Source: Sepiola atlantica (taxonomy: Eukaryota; Mollusca; Cephalopoda; Sepiida; Sepiolidae). From it: a stretch of DNA of 64,000 nucleotides. Position numbers and translations under genes: made by a program. Positions 11,401 to 21,366 of this stretch are shown here, one piece after another. Location of the stretch: positions 58,947,080-59,011,079 of the forward strand of contig OY744529.1 of the NCBI GenBank assembly GCA_963556195.1, given 5' to 3'. Each line of letters starts with the position of its first letter. Position 1 is the stretch's first letter. The notes under the pieces are model-generated. The model had not been told where the DNA came from. It did not search any database and saw nothing but the letters and a program-made list of their open reading frames with translations.

Positions 11401-12162
11401 TTAGCTGTTTAATCAGTAGTGCTATCCCTCCCTCTGGTAATTAAATATGGCGATCTGATTAAGCAGCCGATTGGCTGTTTAATCAGTGGTGTCCTCCCTC
11501 CCTCCTGTAATTAAATATGGCGATCTGATTAAGCAGCCGATTGGCTGTTTAATCAGAAGTGCCCTCCCTCCGGTAATTAAATATGGCGATCTGATTAAGC
11601 AGCCGATTGGCTGTTTAATCAGTAGTGCCCTCCCTCCGGTAATTAAATATGGCGATCTGATTAAGCAGCCGATTGGCTGTTTAATCAGTGGTGCCCTCCC
11701 TCCCTCCGGTAATTAAATATGGCGATCTGATTAAGCAGCCGATTGGCTGTTTAATCAGTGGTGCCCTCCCTCTCTCCGGTAATTAAATATGGCGATCTGA
11801 TTAAGCAGCCGATTGGCTGTTTAATCAGTGGTGTCCTCCCTCCCTTCCGGTAATTAAATATGGCGATCTGATTAAGCAGCCGATTGGCTGTTTAATCAGT
11901 GGTGTCCTCCCTCCCTCCGGTAATTTAATATGGCGATCTGATTAAGCAGCCGATTGGCTGTTTAATCAGTAGTGCCCTCACTCCCTCCGGTAATTAAATA
12001 TGGCGATCTGATTAAGCAGCCGATAGGCTGTTTAATCAGTGGTGCCCTCCCTCCCTCCGGTAATTAAATATGGCGATCTGATTAAGCAGCCGATTGGCTG
12101 TTTAATCAGTAGTGCCCTCCCTCCCTCCGGTAATTAAATATGGCGATCTGATTAAGCAGCCG
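8411..12162. repeat. 70-bp minisatellite, about 54 copies
   Basis: The monomer comprises a CCTCCCTCCCTCC tract, GGTAATTAAATATGGCGAT, and CTGATTAAGCAGCC-GATT-GGCTGTTTAATCAG. Standard monomers are 70 bp; a minority lack one CCTC and are 66 bp. The last block is a 14-bp stem (one G-T wobble) with a 4-nt loop. Variant monomers recur at fixed distances: the CTCTTAAATC variant at 8625, 9251, 9877, 10709 and 11335 (gaps 626, 626, 832, 626), and the GGCTAT variant at 8945, 9571, 10403 and 11029 (same gaps). A 1,458-bp super-unit (21 monomers, three of them 66 bp) holds from about 8640 to 11,480. Open frames through the array are not coding. Confidence 0.98.
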
Positions 12163-12734
12163 ACGTTAATCTGGCACGTTAAACATGTAAACAACAACGC
12201 TGGCAAACACCGTGCTCAGTTTTCCATTTTTAAAACCGTCCTAAGTTTGTTTATTCTTAGCCATTATGTTTTAAAACACAAATTTATTAAATCAAATTGT
12301 TTAATTAAAATAATAATTGATTTAAAAATTACTATATAAAAACGCGCGTGCGCACGCACACACCCACACACAGTTCAGGTAAACGTTTTATTTCCGAGAA
12401 TTAAATTTTTTTTCGTGTTTACTGTATTTTATTTCTTAGTACTTTCATATCCAATATTATCATTTTTACACGACCTCAACAGAATTTATGATTCCATGTT
12501 TTATTTATTAAAAAAAAAGATGTGACTTTTTTTCTTTAATGTCAACAAAATAAACTAACACATTGTACTGGAAAACTATACAACTGATTGTAGAATCAAA
12601 TTGTTTAATTAAAAAAAGGTACACACACATGCACACGCACACACGCGCGCGCGTTCATTGTATTTGATTTTTTGGTGCCTTTTCATTTTAGGACCCACGC
12701 TAACTTTGACCCCGTCGTAACAGTTAGGGTTAGG
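12163..12734. other. AT-rich spacer with two CG/CA alternating tracts
   Basis: No gene. Alternating purine-pyrimidine tracts at about 12,343-12,373 and 12,620-12,656 each follow the same TCAAATTGTTTAATTAAAA word (about 12,293 and 12,596), so this is an old direct duplication of roughly 300 bp. Confidence 0.6.
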
Positions 12735-13010
12735 TTTATTTTTTTTCCTTTTTAATTAAAAATATTTACATGTATAGGGGGGGAAGATAAAAAAATTGGG
12801 GGAAGGCGGACAAAAAAATTTTTCTTTTTTCTTAACTAAAAAATATTTCAATGACTGGTAATATAAAAAAATTGAGGGGGGGGTACAAAAAATTTTTTTC
12901 TTTCTTTATAAACTACAAGTCTTTCTATTTATGGGCGAGGGTACAACAAAAATCGGGGTAGGGTCGAATTTTTTTTTCTTTATTTTCAACTAAAAATATT
13001 CTTTGTCATA
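12735..13010 (+). repeat. Degenerate tandem repeat with G-run
   Basis: Three diverged units of roughly 80-95 bp, each with an AACTAAAAATATT-like start, a G-run of 4-8 and a T-rich end (G-runs near 12,775-12,800, 12,873-12,885 and 12,928-12,962). The last part repeats the opening word. Confidence 0.55.
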
Positions 13011-13141
13011 AACACAGAAAATCAATGTCTAACCACCACAGAAATATGACTGGGGCTCCATTGGCTTACGCATGAGCCTTCATTTCTGATGCGGCAGCCT
13101 AGCAAAAATATGCGACCGGAGGGAGCATATATTTGCTAGTA

Positions 13142-13547
13142 TATATAATGTATTTTTATGTAATTGTTTTTATTGGTGATTTCAGCGTTCGTTGTTTTTG
13201 CTTACCACTAATATTTCGATTGTTTCACTCTCTGAAAATTGCATTATTAGTTGCCCTTAACTTTATAGGACGTATTTTCCGTTAATATGTATATATTACT
13301 AATTTTACACGTACATAAAAGTAATCCATGGACACGTGTCTCTAACACACAACCGTCATGGTTAACTTAGACAAGGATCGAACCTTCGATATTGATGTCT
13401 ATAGTCCAGATGGACTACGACGCCCTGCCTAGAAATATGTACGATTTTTATCACCTAAATATTTAATGTATATTTATGTAATTGAGTTTATTGGTGATTG
13501 CAACGTTCGTTGTTTTTGCTTACTACTACTATTTCGAGTGTTTCACT

Positions 13548-13549
<2 letters not shown>
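13142..13549 (+). repeat. Direct repeat pair, about 90 bp, 323 bp apart
   Basis: ATGTAATTG, TTTATTGGTGATT and CGTTCGTTGTTTTTGCTTAC occur in order at about 13,148-13,238 and again at 13,466-13,549. The spacer holds a tRNA-like segment on the minus strand. Confidence 0.85.
13360..13432 (-). mobile_element. tRNA-like segment, probable SINE head
   Basis: On the minus strand there is a canonical B box, GGTTCGATCC (13,375-13,384), with AGGGCGTCGTAGTCCATCTG upstream in the A-box position. Arm pairing is too poor for a working tRNA. It is probably a SINE head or tRNA pseudogene lying between the direct repeats at 13,142-13,549. Confidence 0.4.
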
Positions 13550-13586
<37 letters not shown>

Positions 13587-13618
13587 CATTATTATCATTA
13601 TTATTATTATTATTATTA
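13550..13618. repeat. (TA)n then (ATT)n microsatellites
   Basis: TA tract at 13,550-13,583, then imperfect ATT/ATC and pure ATT repeats to 13,618. Confidence 0.95.
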
Positions 13619-14875
13619 GCGGGAGCATAGAAATACCTGATAATTACCGGTGGTGTTTCCAGGAATTTGAGTAACAACAAGCCTCCCCAGATTTCTAGTA
13701 CTCTCTAATTCTTTTGATAACCCTTGCAAATGACTTTGCATTATCGCAACAGTCGCTTACCATTGATTTCTCGCTGGCAGCGACCATTGGTCTTCTCTGA
13801 GATTTGGGTGGCAATCAGCCTCTGCAAGGTCCTAATACTCTCCGTACTTTCCAGTGGAGGTGTGGTTAGTGCTCTCCCCCCTTTTTGGGGGGGGTGGGGG
13901 TGGTCAGTTAAAATGAGTTCTTGCAGATTCAGTTCCCTTAGGTTCACGTAGTGTTCCCTCTTGTTTTTTTCTGTTCCAACTTCCATTTGGTTGGTTGGTG
14001 TTCATAGTTTATGTCGGAGGGTTTCCACATTCAAAGATTTTCCTTAAGATTTTAGCTGTTTTCATCATTGCCGTCTGTTGTATGGTCTCAGTCTTCCTTT
14101 TGATTCCTATTTCTCGTAATCTTTTATCCAGATTTTTCGGGACTGTTCCTAGTGCTCCTACAATCATTGGTATTATATTAACTTTCTTCATACTCCATAT
14201 ATCTTTCAATTTTCTGGCTATTTTCTTGAATCTGCTCCGTTTTTCTAATTCCTTGATCTTTGTCCTGTGAACTGCTGGAACGGTAAATCTACAATATGGA
14301 ATTTTTTCTTTCTTGTTAACTATTATGACGTCCGGTCTCCTTGCTTGGATGAGTTTATCTATTTGCACCTCCATGTCCCAGAGGATTTTGTGATTTTTGT
14401 TGTCTCAGGTTTGTGTCTATACCATTTGTCTGCATGTTCAAAATGCAGTTGTTTGCATAGTTCCCAGTGTACTGCTTTACCCATGCAGTCGTGTCTGTTC
14501 TTGTATTCTTTGTGGGCTAATTTGCTGCATTCACTTATTATGTGATTTACTGTTTTATCTCTCTGTCCACAGAGCCTACGTTTACTGTTTACCTGGGTTT
14601 TATCTATTTTAGCTTTAATGTAGTTCTAATTGCCTTGTTCTGTGTGGCTCTCAGTAGCGATTCCATTTCTCTGTTCAAGTGTCCTTTCCTTAGCCATGTC
14701 CAGGTGTTTTGGTGGGTTTCTTCTCTTGCCATTCTTGTGAATCCTCCATATAGCTGTTTCTCTTCCCACTTCTCTTTTTTGTCTTTTTGTTTCTGGTTTC
14801 GATGCTTTCTGCATTGTTCGTTGGGAAGGTGTCTCTTTCTGTGTTCTGGTTTATGTATTTCTCCAGCTCTTAATT
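13619..14875 (-). mobile_element. R2/NeSL-like LINE, C-terminal and 3' UTR remnant
   Basis: Minus-strand frames give, N to C: an ETKRQKR/KNGKRRN segment, RNGIATESH, then (14,374-14,009) QARRPDVIIVNKKEK, FTVPA-H, KIARKLKDIWSMKKVNIIPM, IVGALGTVPKNLDKRLREIG and AKILRKI. This is the C-terminal region I associate with site-specific-type LINEs carrying a restriction-enzyme-like endonuclease; the RPD followed by a later acidic/hydrophobic block would be its PD-(D/E)XK-like site, here without an intact final acidic-x-lysine. The 3' UTR-like part (13,990-13,640) contains ACCATTGGTCTTCTCTGAGA, shared with the copy at 27,600. Stops and frame changes make it dead. Its upstream end abuts a different LINE at 14,875. 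Confidence 0.75.
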
Positions 14876-15990
14876 CATGTTACCTGTGAATGTTAGGCCG
14901 AGGATTTTAGACGTTTGACTCTCAGGTAGGGTGTTAGTTGCGATGGCAATTAGTGGTTTAAGAAGTTTATTGTAGTTCTTGAAGGAAAAGAGCTTTGTCT
15001 TAGCAGCATTAAATGTTACCATATATTTATGGCCCCATTCCACTACAGATTAGAGGTCACGTTCTAAGGATTTAGCCATTGCCTTGGATATGTGTGTGTT
15101 CGTTTTACCCACATATCGAGAATAAAGCATGGTGTCATCAGCAAATATACCCATCTATAACACAATTTTATCAGGGAGGTCGTTTATGAAAAGGAGGAAC
15201 AATAAAGTTCCAAGGTTCGACCCCTCGGGTACACCCACATTAATGTCATGTTGTCATGTTGTTTCGATGTATGGACATCAAGGAAACCTTAATCTTTTGG
15301 GGGGGCTAGGAAGGATCTAATTATATTAAATATTCGTCGAGTAATACCATACAGATTCATTTTCATGAGAAGATCTTCATGCCAGACCTTGTCAATAGCT
15401 TTTGATACATCAAGTGCTACGCCCTAGCTTCACCTGCCTTGTCCAGTGTATTGTATATGCATTCAGAAATGACCGTTAGGATATCTGCAGTAGAACGTGC
15501 TTGCCTAAATCCATACTGTTGGTCAGAAAGAAGTTTAGTATTAACGAAGTGGCAGACTATCGATAGATTGATTAAAGATACAAAGATTTTAGCGAAGAGC
15601 AGGAGTAAACTGATGGGGCAATCATTTTGAGGGTTAGTTCTTTCACCAAAATTCTTGAACATTGGTACTAAGAGGCAATTTTCCAGCTATCAGGGAAGAA
15701 AAATTAGGTAAGGCATTTGTTGAAGAGTTTGTAGAGGACAGGGGCCAGCTTAGAAGAGCATTTATTTATTACTATAACAGGGATAAGATCAGGCCTACAT
15801 GATTTGGAGGTACCAAGGTTTTTTATGATATCCCGGACATGGGAAGAGGTGATGATCAGGTCATCAAGTATAGCTTCAGTCTACAATGGGAAATTTGGAA
15901 GGGGAGTGTTTGCGGAGTCCAAGGTGTAGTTCAAAGCAAACCGCTGGGAAAATAATTTAGGCTTATTAGATGCCGTGCAAACGACATTAT
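14876..15990 (-). mobile_element. CR1/jockey-like LINE, RT remnant
   Basis: Minus-strand translation gives CPISLLLLFAKIFVSLIN and a DQQYGFRQARSTADILTVIS block (15,662-15,417), standard early reverse-transcriptase motifs. A FADDTMLYS segment around 15,115-15,150 contains the catalytic F/YADD box. Between them lie relics of the DISKAFD and GVPQGS regions with several frameshifts. The 3' part (15,010-14,880) corresponds to 62,790-62,650 in the copy at the window's end, which fixes the family relationship. The copy is truncated on both sides and is not functional. Confidence 0.8.
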
Positions 15991-16119
15991 TCTGATTAGT
16001 TAGTTAGCTAGAGCAAACACTACTTGGGTATAAAGGCAATCACAAACCATATATCCATGCACGATGATTTCCTTTGAAATGAAACATGAACTTTTTGAGA
16101 TAAGGATTGATAATTTGCA

Positions 16120-16440
16120 TTATGTCAACGCGTGGTGAAACGGATATAAGTGTGAAGTAATAATCAGTTCTAAGTGACATTCTTCTGGAGGTTTAAGGTT
16201 CAATCCTAACCAGTACTAAGAATACAATTAAGAATTACTGAAAACTTCTACCCAGTCATGGCTGACAGAACAAGAGAAAGCTACTCTCATGTATTTAAAA
16301 AAGTACCATTCGAAATTTTGTACAGATTCCCGAGTTCGACATAAAGATTTTCGAATTCAACAAGATGCACCTGAAGATGGTTGGAGGTTACATTGACTGA
16401 AACGTTGTGAGAATAACATCAAAGATAGGAACAGTAGTCC
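16120..16440 (+). mobile_element. tRNA-derived SINE
   Basis: An A-box-like TGGTGAAACGG at 16,133-16,143 and a B box GGTTCAATCC at 16,197-16,206 start a roughly 320-bp element. It closes with CCTGAAGATGGTTGGAGG and CTGAAACGTTGTGAGAATAA, a conserved-looking 3' domain. The far 3' end is uncertain. Confidence 0.6.
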
Positions 16441-16513
16441 GAATAATACAAATAATACAAATGAAACATGAACGTTTCTGTGTAGCTTACTTGCCATAAA
16501 TATATTTTCATAC
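16441..16513 (+). repeat. Short dispersed block preceding (TA)n
   Basis: A CATGAACGTTTCTGTGTAGC, then TTACTTGCCATAAATATA block leads directly into (TA)n. A close relative leads into another (TA)n at 18,180-18,231. Confidence 0.7.
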
Positions 16514-16570
16514 TATATATATATATATATATATATATAAGTATACATATATATATATATGTATATATAT
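16514..16570. repeat. (TA)n microsatellite, interrupted
   Basis: TA tracts at 16,514-16,540 and 16,547-16,570 separated by AGTATAC. Confidence 0.95.
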
Positions 16571-17317
16571 GATATAAACAGCATATATATGTGTGTATGC
16601 ACGCATCTATATATGTATGCCTATCTATGAATATATAATAATAGTGTATGAAAGATCTACTGATCTTAAAGCTCGCTAAATAAGTCAATTTTGCGAACCG
16701 TATTTAAAAATATCTTCGCTGCTTCGTTCCTTTTCATGTGATGATTATTTGTGTCCTGTTCTCTTTTTTCTTATTCCCTTTCGTTACTAAAACAGTTGTC
16801 AGTGTTTGTTTTCTATTGCATTTTGATTTGATATAGGGATGCACATGATCAGAGATTCACTTGCCATCTAGTAAGCTGATTGTGAGCCGTCTCCGAGATT
16901 GGAAGGAGAACCATCATATGAGTTTTTTTATCATGATCATTGACAAGAAAACTAAAACTCACCAACTATGGAGTTAATAGATAAAAAGCCAATGATACTT
17001 GCCTCTTGATATGCAATAACGTGCTGATAACACTCTATTAAAATATTTAAGAAACTTTCAAAATACAAATATAGAAATCGGGAAAATATAGCAGATGAAA
17101 ACAACTAGGCCACAAGTGATAAGTACACTTGGTTTTATCAAAAAATAGACCAAATATACTTGGAAAAAACACAAAGTAGGTTTTGTGTGAAACAGATAAA
17201 AGAAAATGTTACTTACCAGTACAGCACCCACATGGAGAAGGACATTGTCAATATAAGTTATATAAATGTTGTCATAACACACTATCAAGGTCTCTGGCTG
17301 AGATAATATTAGTTTGA
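16571..17317. other. No recognisable gene
   Basis: The long minus-strand open frame here (17,699-17,058) is the antisense of a LINE remnant plus a trinucleotide repeat translated as poly-leucine. I see no independent coding support. Confidence 0.5.
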
Positions 17318-17338
17318 GTAGTGGTAGTAGTAGTAGTA

Positions 17339-17375
<37 letters not shown>
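17318..17375. repeat. (TAG)n-(TAA)n compound microsatellite
   Basis: TAG units (about 17,324-17,340) change to AAT units (17,341-17,375) inside the 5' edge of a LINE remnant. Confidence 0.97.
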
Positions 17376-17377
<2 letters not shown>

Positions 17378-18035
17378 TAGAAACACTTTTAAATATACGT
17401 AGAATATTTAGCCAATATATAGGAATGCAGTTAGGAATGGAAAAATGTGCACTACTTAAGATGAAGAAGAGAAAGTTTAAAGGCATAGAATTACCCATCG
17501 AGATGTGATGAGAACACTTGGTGAATGCAAGAACTTTGAAATGCCTAGACATCCTGGAAGTGGACACCATATAGTAAAGAGAGATAAAAGACGTGGTTAA
17601 TAAATAATATCTGAGAAGAACAAGATAGATCTTGAGAAGAAAATTATATAGCAGAAACCTAATTAAAGGAAGAAATACATGGGTAGTATGTCGTAACATA
17701 ATCTGGACCCTTCATAAACTGGACAATAGAAGAGCTTAGGTACTTGCATAAGAGAACCAGGAAACTAATGACTATGCACACCCCCTCACTGCACTCAAAG
17801 GCTAATATTGACCGACTCTATGTAAAAAGGAAAGAAAGGTAAAGGGGTCTGGTAAGTATTGAAAATTACATGAACGATACAATTAAAGGACTAGAAAAAT
17901 AAATCAGACAGAATACTGAAAGGCTGATTACTGCCACCAAAGGCATCGTCATGGTAAACAATACAGAAACAAGAAGATGAACAATTTAAATGGAAAAGGA
18001 AGCAGCTACATGAGTGATTTATAAAACTGGCCTCT
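17376..18035 (+). mobile_element. R2/NeSL-like LINE remnant, distal RT region
   Basis: Plus-strand frames give a SQYIGMQLGMEKCALLKMKK segment (RT motif D/E region after the catalytic box), then a KLMTMHTPSLHSKANIDRLY block at about 17,760-17,825, VKRKER--GLVSIENYMND and ATKGIVMV. The same order, DRLYMKRNEGGRGLVSIEDC, appears in the minus-strand copy at 29,190-29,130, so this is the same LINE lineage in the opposite orientation. The catalytic box is missing where the (TAG)n-(TAA)n tract begins. Multiple stops. Confidence 0.8.
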
Positions 18036-18228
18036 TCAGTGATGCGTCGAATGATCAGTAGATCAGTATCTGTCCGATTGTAGATAGTTTGGTTTTTGCA
18101 AAGTATTAGTTCGAGTGCTGATTGGATACGATTGAACAGCAGGGTATTGTAGGTGTGATGCCTCGATAACGTACATGGAATGTAGCATAGACGTTTCTTT
18201 GTAACTTACTTGCCACAAGTATACTTTC

Positions 18229-18231
<3 letters not shown>
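18036..18231 (+). repeat. Dispersed block preceding (TA)n
   Basis: The final part (CATAGACGTTTCTTTGTAAC and TTACTTGCCACAAGTATA) matches 16,460-16,513. Both copies lead directly into a (TA)n tract, which suggests an element whose tail is the microsatellite. The first 140 bp are unassigned. Confidence 0.6.

Positions 18232-18282
<51 letters not shown>
18232..18282. repeat. (TA)n microsatellite
   Basis: About 25 repeats following the shared upstream block. Confidence 0.97.
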
Positions 18283-18289
<7 letters not shown>

Positions 18290-18960
18290 AAGATGAAACT
18301 TTCTACTCTCCATTCTATTGAGAGATGCAGAAGAACGATGCAATGTCATTCATAGATGAAAATGTTGATCATAAAATATCGAACCAAAAATGAAATTATT
18401 TCTTTAAAGAAACACAAAAATCAGTTGTAATTATTATTTGATTTAATATTTCCTCTATAAGAACATGAGCTGAATTTAACAGTTTTATCAGAATATTTAA
18501 ACAAATAATCAATAATAAAAAAATAACCAAATTTGATGCAAATATTTTCACATTTAACACAATTCGTAAAAAATATAAATTACAAAATAACCAGGAGATA
18601 TCGATTAAATTCCAATAGATGATTTTATTTTCAATTTTTATTTTTTTTATTTTTCCCATTATAAATTTAGTAATTTTGGCAAAAAGTAAAATTAATTTTA
18701 TTTCTTCATAAAATTATTCTTTAAATGTGTAAAATTACTATGCATGAGCCAAGTTGGATGTAACCAAATGTTGTCAATAAAAATTGTAATAACAAATTTG
18801 TGATGGTTTAATAATGATGCTGATGATATTTCATCATTCTAAAAACTTCTGAACTTTTTATACATTGTATAATATATTCAGGATGTTTTTAACGAACTTC
18901 TAATGATTTGATGATTGATAAAACTGCAGTAAAGTGTAAAAATAAGCCACATTTATTATT
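18283..18960. other. No recognisable feature
   Basis: AT-rich (about 18,360-18,720 especially), with no supported gene or repeat. Confidence 0.4.
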
Positions 18961-20270
18961 TACTAGCAGGACACATGCCCCGACGTTGCCCGGGATAGAT
19001 ATAAATTAATTTTTTTTAAATGTAAGTATTAGAGTGTTAATTCGTCAAAAAGCAGTTGAAAACAACTCTGTAATTTAGGTGATTAAAGTAGGATTTATCG
19101 ATGTTTTGAATAAACCAAAATAGATTTCTCTATGTTTTGCGTGACTGCCTCCCTCTACGATTGTAAGTAGGGGTTTATTCAAAGAAATAAAAAACACTGC
19201 CCCCTCCCAAGTAAATATGATCCAAGAATATGCGTGAAGCTTTCTGTTATATCCACATAGTTTGCCCCATAACGCATGAAAGAAGAGTAGGAGACTTGTT
19301 GGCACATGTTCCCCATCAATAAAAAAAAAACTATGGTGTAATTCGCCAAGAAGTGAACACACATCACCGGATGTAGTTTAGACAGCTAGACACAATAGCC
19401 GAGAGATCAGCCCATGCAGTTTGTAGGGGGGGGGGGGCGGAAGTAGGGCAACCAAACAGGTCGGACGAAACCTGTTGCTAGGTAGGAAAGGCCCTAGATA
19501 AATAGCGGGAAAACTCCGGGCAAAGAGAACACGAGTGAGTCAGATTTCAGAAGCGGACGAGTGAAGTCGTGTCTAGATTTAATGCCCACCCAGCACTTCA
19601 AATCGAGACAATATATCCCCGCATACAAGGAAAAGTGGAATTCAAAATTTATCGGCTGAGAAAAATACATCGAGGATCTTACCACTGTCTATCGGACATC
19701 ATGAAGAAAAACCCATCCAACAAAGTTTACGAGATTACCTAGCTTACTACATTAACAAAACTATCCGCGAAAGGACGGATACCAGGATCTAAAATTCTGT
19801 GATAAAATCCTTCATGTCGCCGACAACTCCACACTAAAAACTATCCACGAAAAACAGACATCAAAATAAAAAAAAGTTCTCAGATAATATCTTCCATTTA
19901 GCGTGTCAGCTATACACGAAAAAACGTTATAAAAATGAAAAAAAAATCCATATTTTTAATTCGTCCTAAATTGAACTTTCATATTTGCCAATCTTTTTGA
20001 CTCCTGACTGATAAACTATTCTCAGTCTTAACAAAACCAGTCCCTCTATCAAAAACTCCTCCAGAGCAGAGCAGAACTTTTAGTTGATCTTTTTAAATGA
20101 ATAAACACTTGTTGTTTGCTAATCTCACCCATGTTAAATTTTACAAGTGTCTTTTTTTATGTTTATAAATTGTGATACTAATGTGTCCTGTTCTTTCTTT
20201 CACACGATTACTTAGTTATCTCCATTCCATCGTTTTAATGAAAAAAATATATATAAATAAATAAAAGTCG
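18961..20270 (+). mobile_element. TACTAGCAG-headed dispersed element
   Basis: The head, TACTAGCAGGACACATGCCC followed by CGACGTTGCCCGGG, lies at 18,962-18,996 and matches other heads here. A 10-bp G tract lies near 19,428-19,437. The extent downstream is a guess: no clear tail is found, and the region to about 20,270 simply shows no other feature. Confidence 0.45.
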
Positions 20271-20680
20271 TTTTCACTAACAGCGAGTCTAAAATGTGAC
20301 CCGCAGGCCCGATTAAAACATAAAGGATAGGAGACGCGGGTGTTTCCAACCTTATACATTATTAACATTCGTGTCTGATTTACACATTTGTAACTTTGGT
20401 GTCATAGTAAGGTCGGCGAAAGAAAATAGTTCTAGATTGAGGTAATTTTTATCTCAATCCGTAGTGCCCATTTTGGTGGGAGATTGAATTTATCAAGATT
20501 GAAAATCGATCTTTCGTCTAACTCTGGCCTTGATTTAAATATATGGCGATTGATTTAAGGAATTTGTTGTGGTTATTTTGTTTTTGATTTATCGACTGTT
20601 AACTAATCTGCACTTTTACCATTGACTATGTTGTTGCTATTTTGTTGCCTCTCCACGAGGAGAGAGTTATATAATGGTGA
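20271..20680. other. No gene; part of a dispersed repeat
   Basis: TTGCCTCTCCACGAGG near 20,644-20,659 has a reverse-complement relative at about 55,012-55,028, so part of this stretch belongs to a dispersed family. Nothing coding. Confidence 0.4.
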
Positions 20681-20870
20681 TGTTTAATGTGTTGAAAATC
20701 CATCTCCTGAGGTAAAAAATTGCCGCAGTCTAGAAGGATTTATGTTTAATATGTTGAAAATCCATCTCCTGGGGGAAAATTGCCGCAGTCTAGGATTGCT
20801 TCTAAAATTGACAAATAGAGGGAAATTAATAAAAAAAAAATTGCCGCAATCTAGAAAAATTTCTCCTTCA
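20681..20870 (+). repeat. 61-bp tandem repeat, about 2.5 units
   Basis: TGTTTAAT-TGTTGAAAATCC followed by ATCTCCTG and TTGCCGCAGTCTAG starts at 20,681 and 20,742. A third, partial unit keeps TTGCCGCAATCTAG near 20,840. Confidence 0.85.
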
Positions 20871-21300
20871 CTGACCTAAAAGAGAAATAACAAAGTAATG
20901 GATACTGCACTTTAAGTTGAAGTATATTTAGAAAAGTAGAAATTAATATTTTTGGGGAATATCAGTAGCAGTTTTAGTGTCGAAGAAAGTATGTAAAAAC
21001 GTTATGAAATAAATTAGGATAATATTCGGTATGAATTAATATCGAATAATGTTCGATAAATAGGAAAATGTAGATGACAATAATGATTTTATTTGTTACA
21101 CCGGTCTGTGTTCAAAATTGATTTCGAAGCCTTTTAACTATCGTGAATTGAATAAAGGAACGTTATTTGTAACTGACGTATAATCATGATAATAAAAATA
21201 TACTTTGTATGCATCTGTTTAATGAAAGTACTGTTGCGTGCTGCAATTATTTAAGTCGGCGAAAATGTAAACACTTTTTTATAAATTGTTTGAATGAATA
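20871..21300. other. No recognisable feature
   Basis: AT-rich unique-looking sequence. Confidence 0.4.
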
Positions 21301-21366
21301 AAGAGAGAGAGAGAAAGAGAGAAAGAGAAAGAGAGAGAGGGGAGAGAGAGAGGAAGAGAGAGAGAA
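21301..21366. repeat. Purine-only (GA)n-rich tract
   Basis: An uninterrupted purine run with GA, GAAA and GGGG words, a candidate triplex-forming tract. Confidence 0.9.

Larger units (their letters stand above)
8040..13146 (-). mobile_element. Putative dispersed element enclosing a minisatellite
   Basis: Read on the minus strand, the right end (13,146 downward) begins ACTAGCAAATATATGCTCCC, resembling the TACTAGCAG head of other elements in this window. The left end (about 8040-8094) closes with (CAGA)n and then ACTCCATTATTAATAG next to (TA)n, a plausible 3' tail. The interior contains the 70-bp minisatellite array and AT/G-rich spacer without coding potential. That head and tail belong to one insertion is an inference from end motifs; no target-site duplication is clear because both sides are TA-rich. 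Confidence 0.45.

Noticed and set aside
8411..12162. Possible CRISPR-like array
   Set aside because: There are no unique spacers; the whole 70-bp unit repeats, and the genome looks eukaryotic.
11486..12339. Open frames of 75-76 residues in the 70-bp array
   Set aside because: They repeat the monomer translation (PPVIKYGDLIKQPIGCLI) and break wherever a 66-bp unit or substitution occurs; no coding signal.
12343..12656. Z-DNA-forming CG/CA tracts as regulatory elements
   Set aside because: The sequences can alternate purine and pyrimidine, but with no gene nearby a regulatory role is unsupported.
12721..12734. Telomere-like GTTAGGGTTAGG
   Set aside because: Only two units inside an AT-rich, G-run-containing spacer; not evidence of an interstitial telomere.
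14267..14889. Plus-strand open frames of 71-115 residues
   Set aside because: Antisense of the minus-strand R2/NeSL-like LINE, whose protein motifs are recognisable.
17058..17699. 213-residue minus-strand open frame with a poly-leucine run
   Set aside because: Antisense of a LINE remnant and of the (TAG)n-(TAA)n tract; hydrophobicity comes from low-complexity AT-rich sequence.
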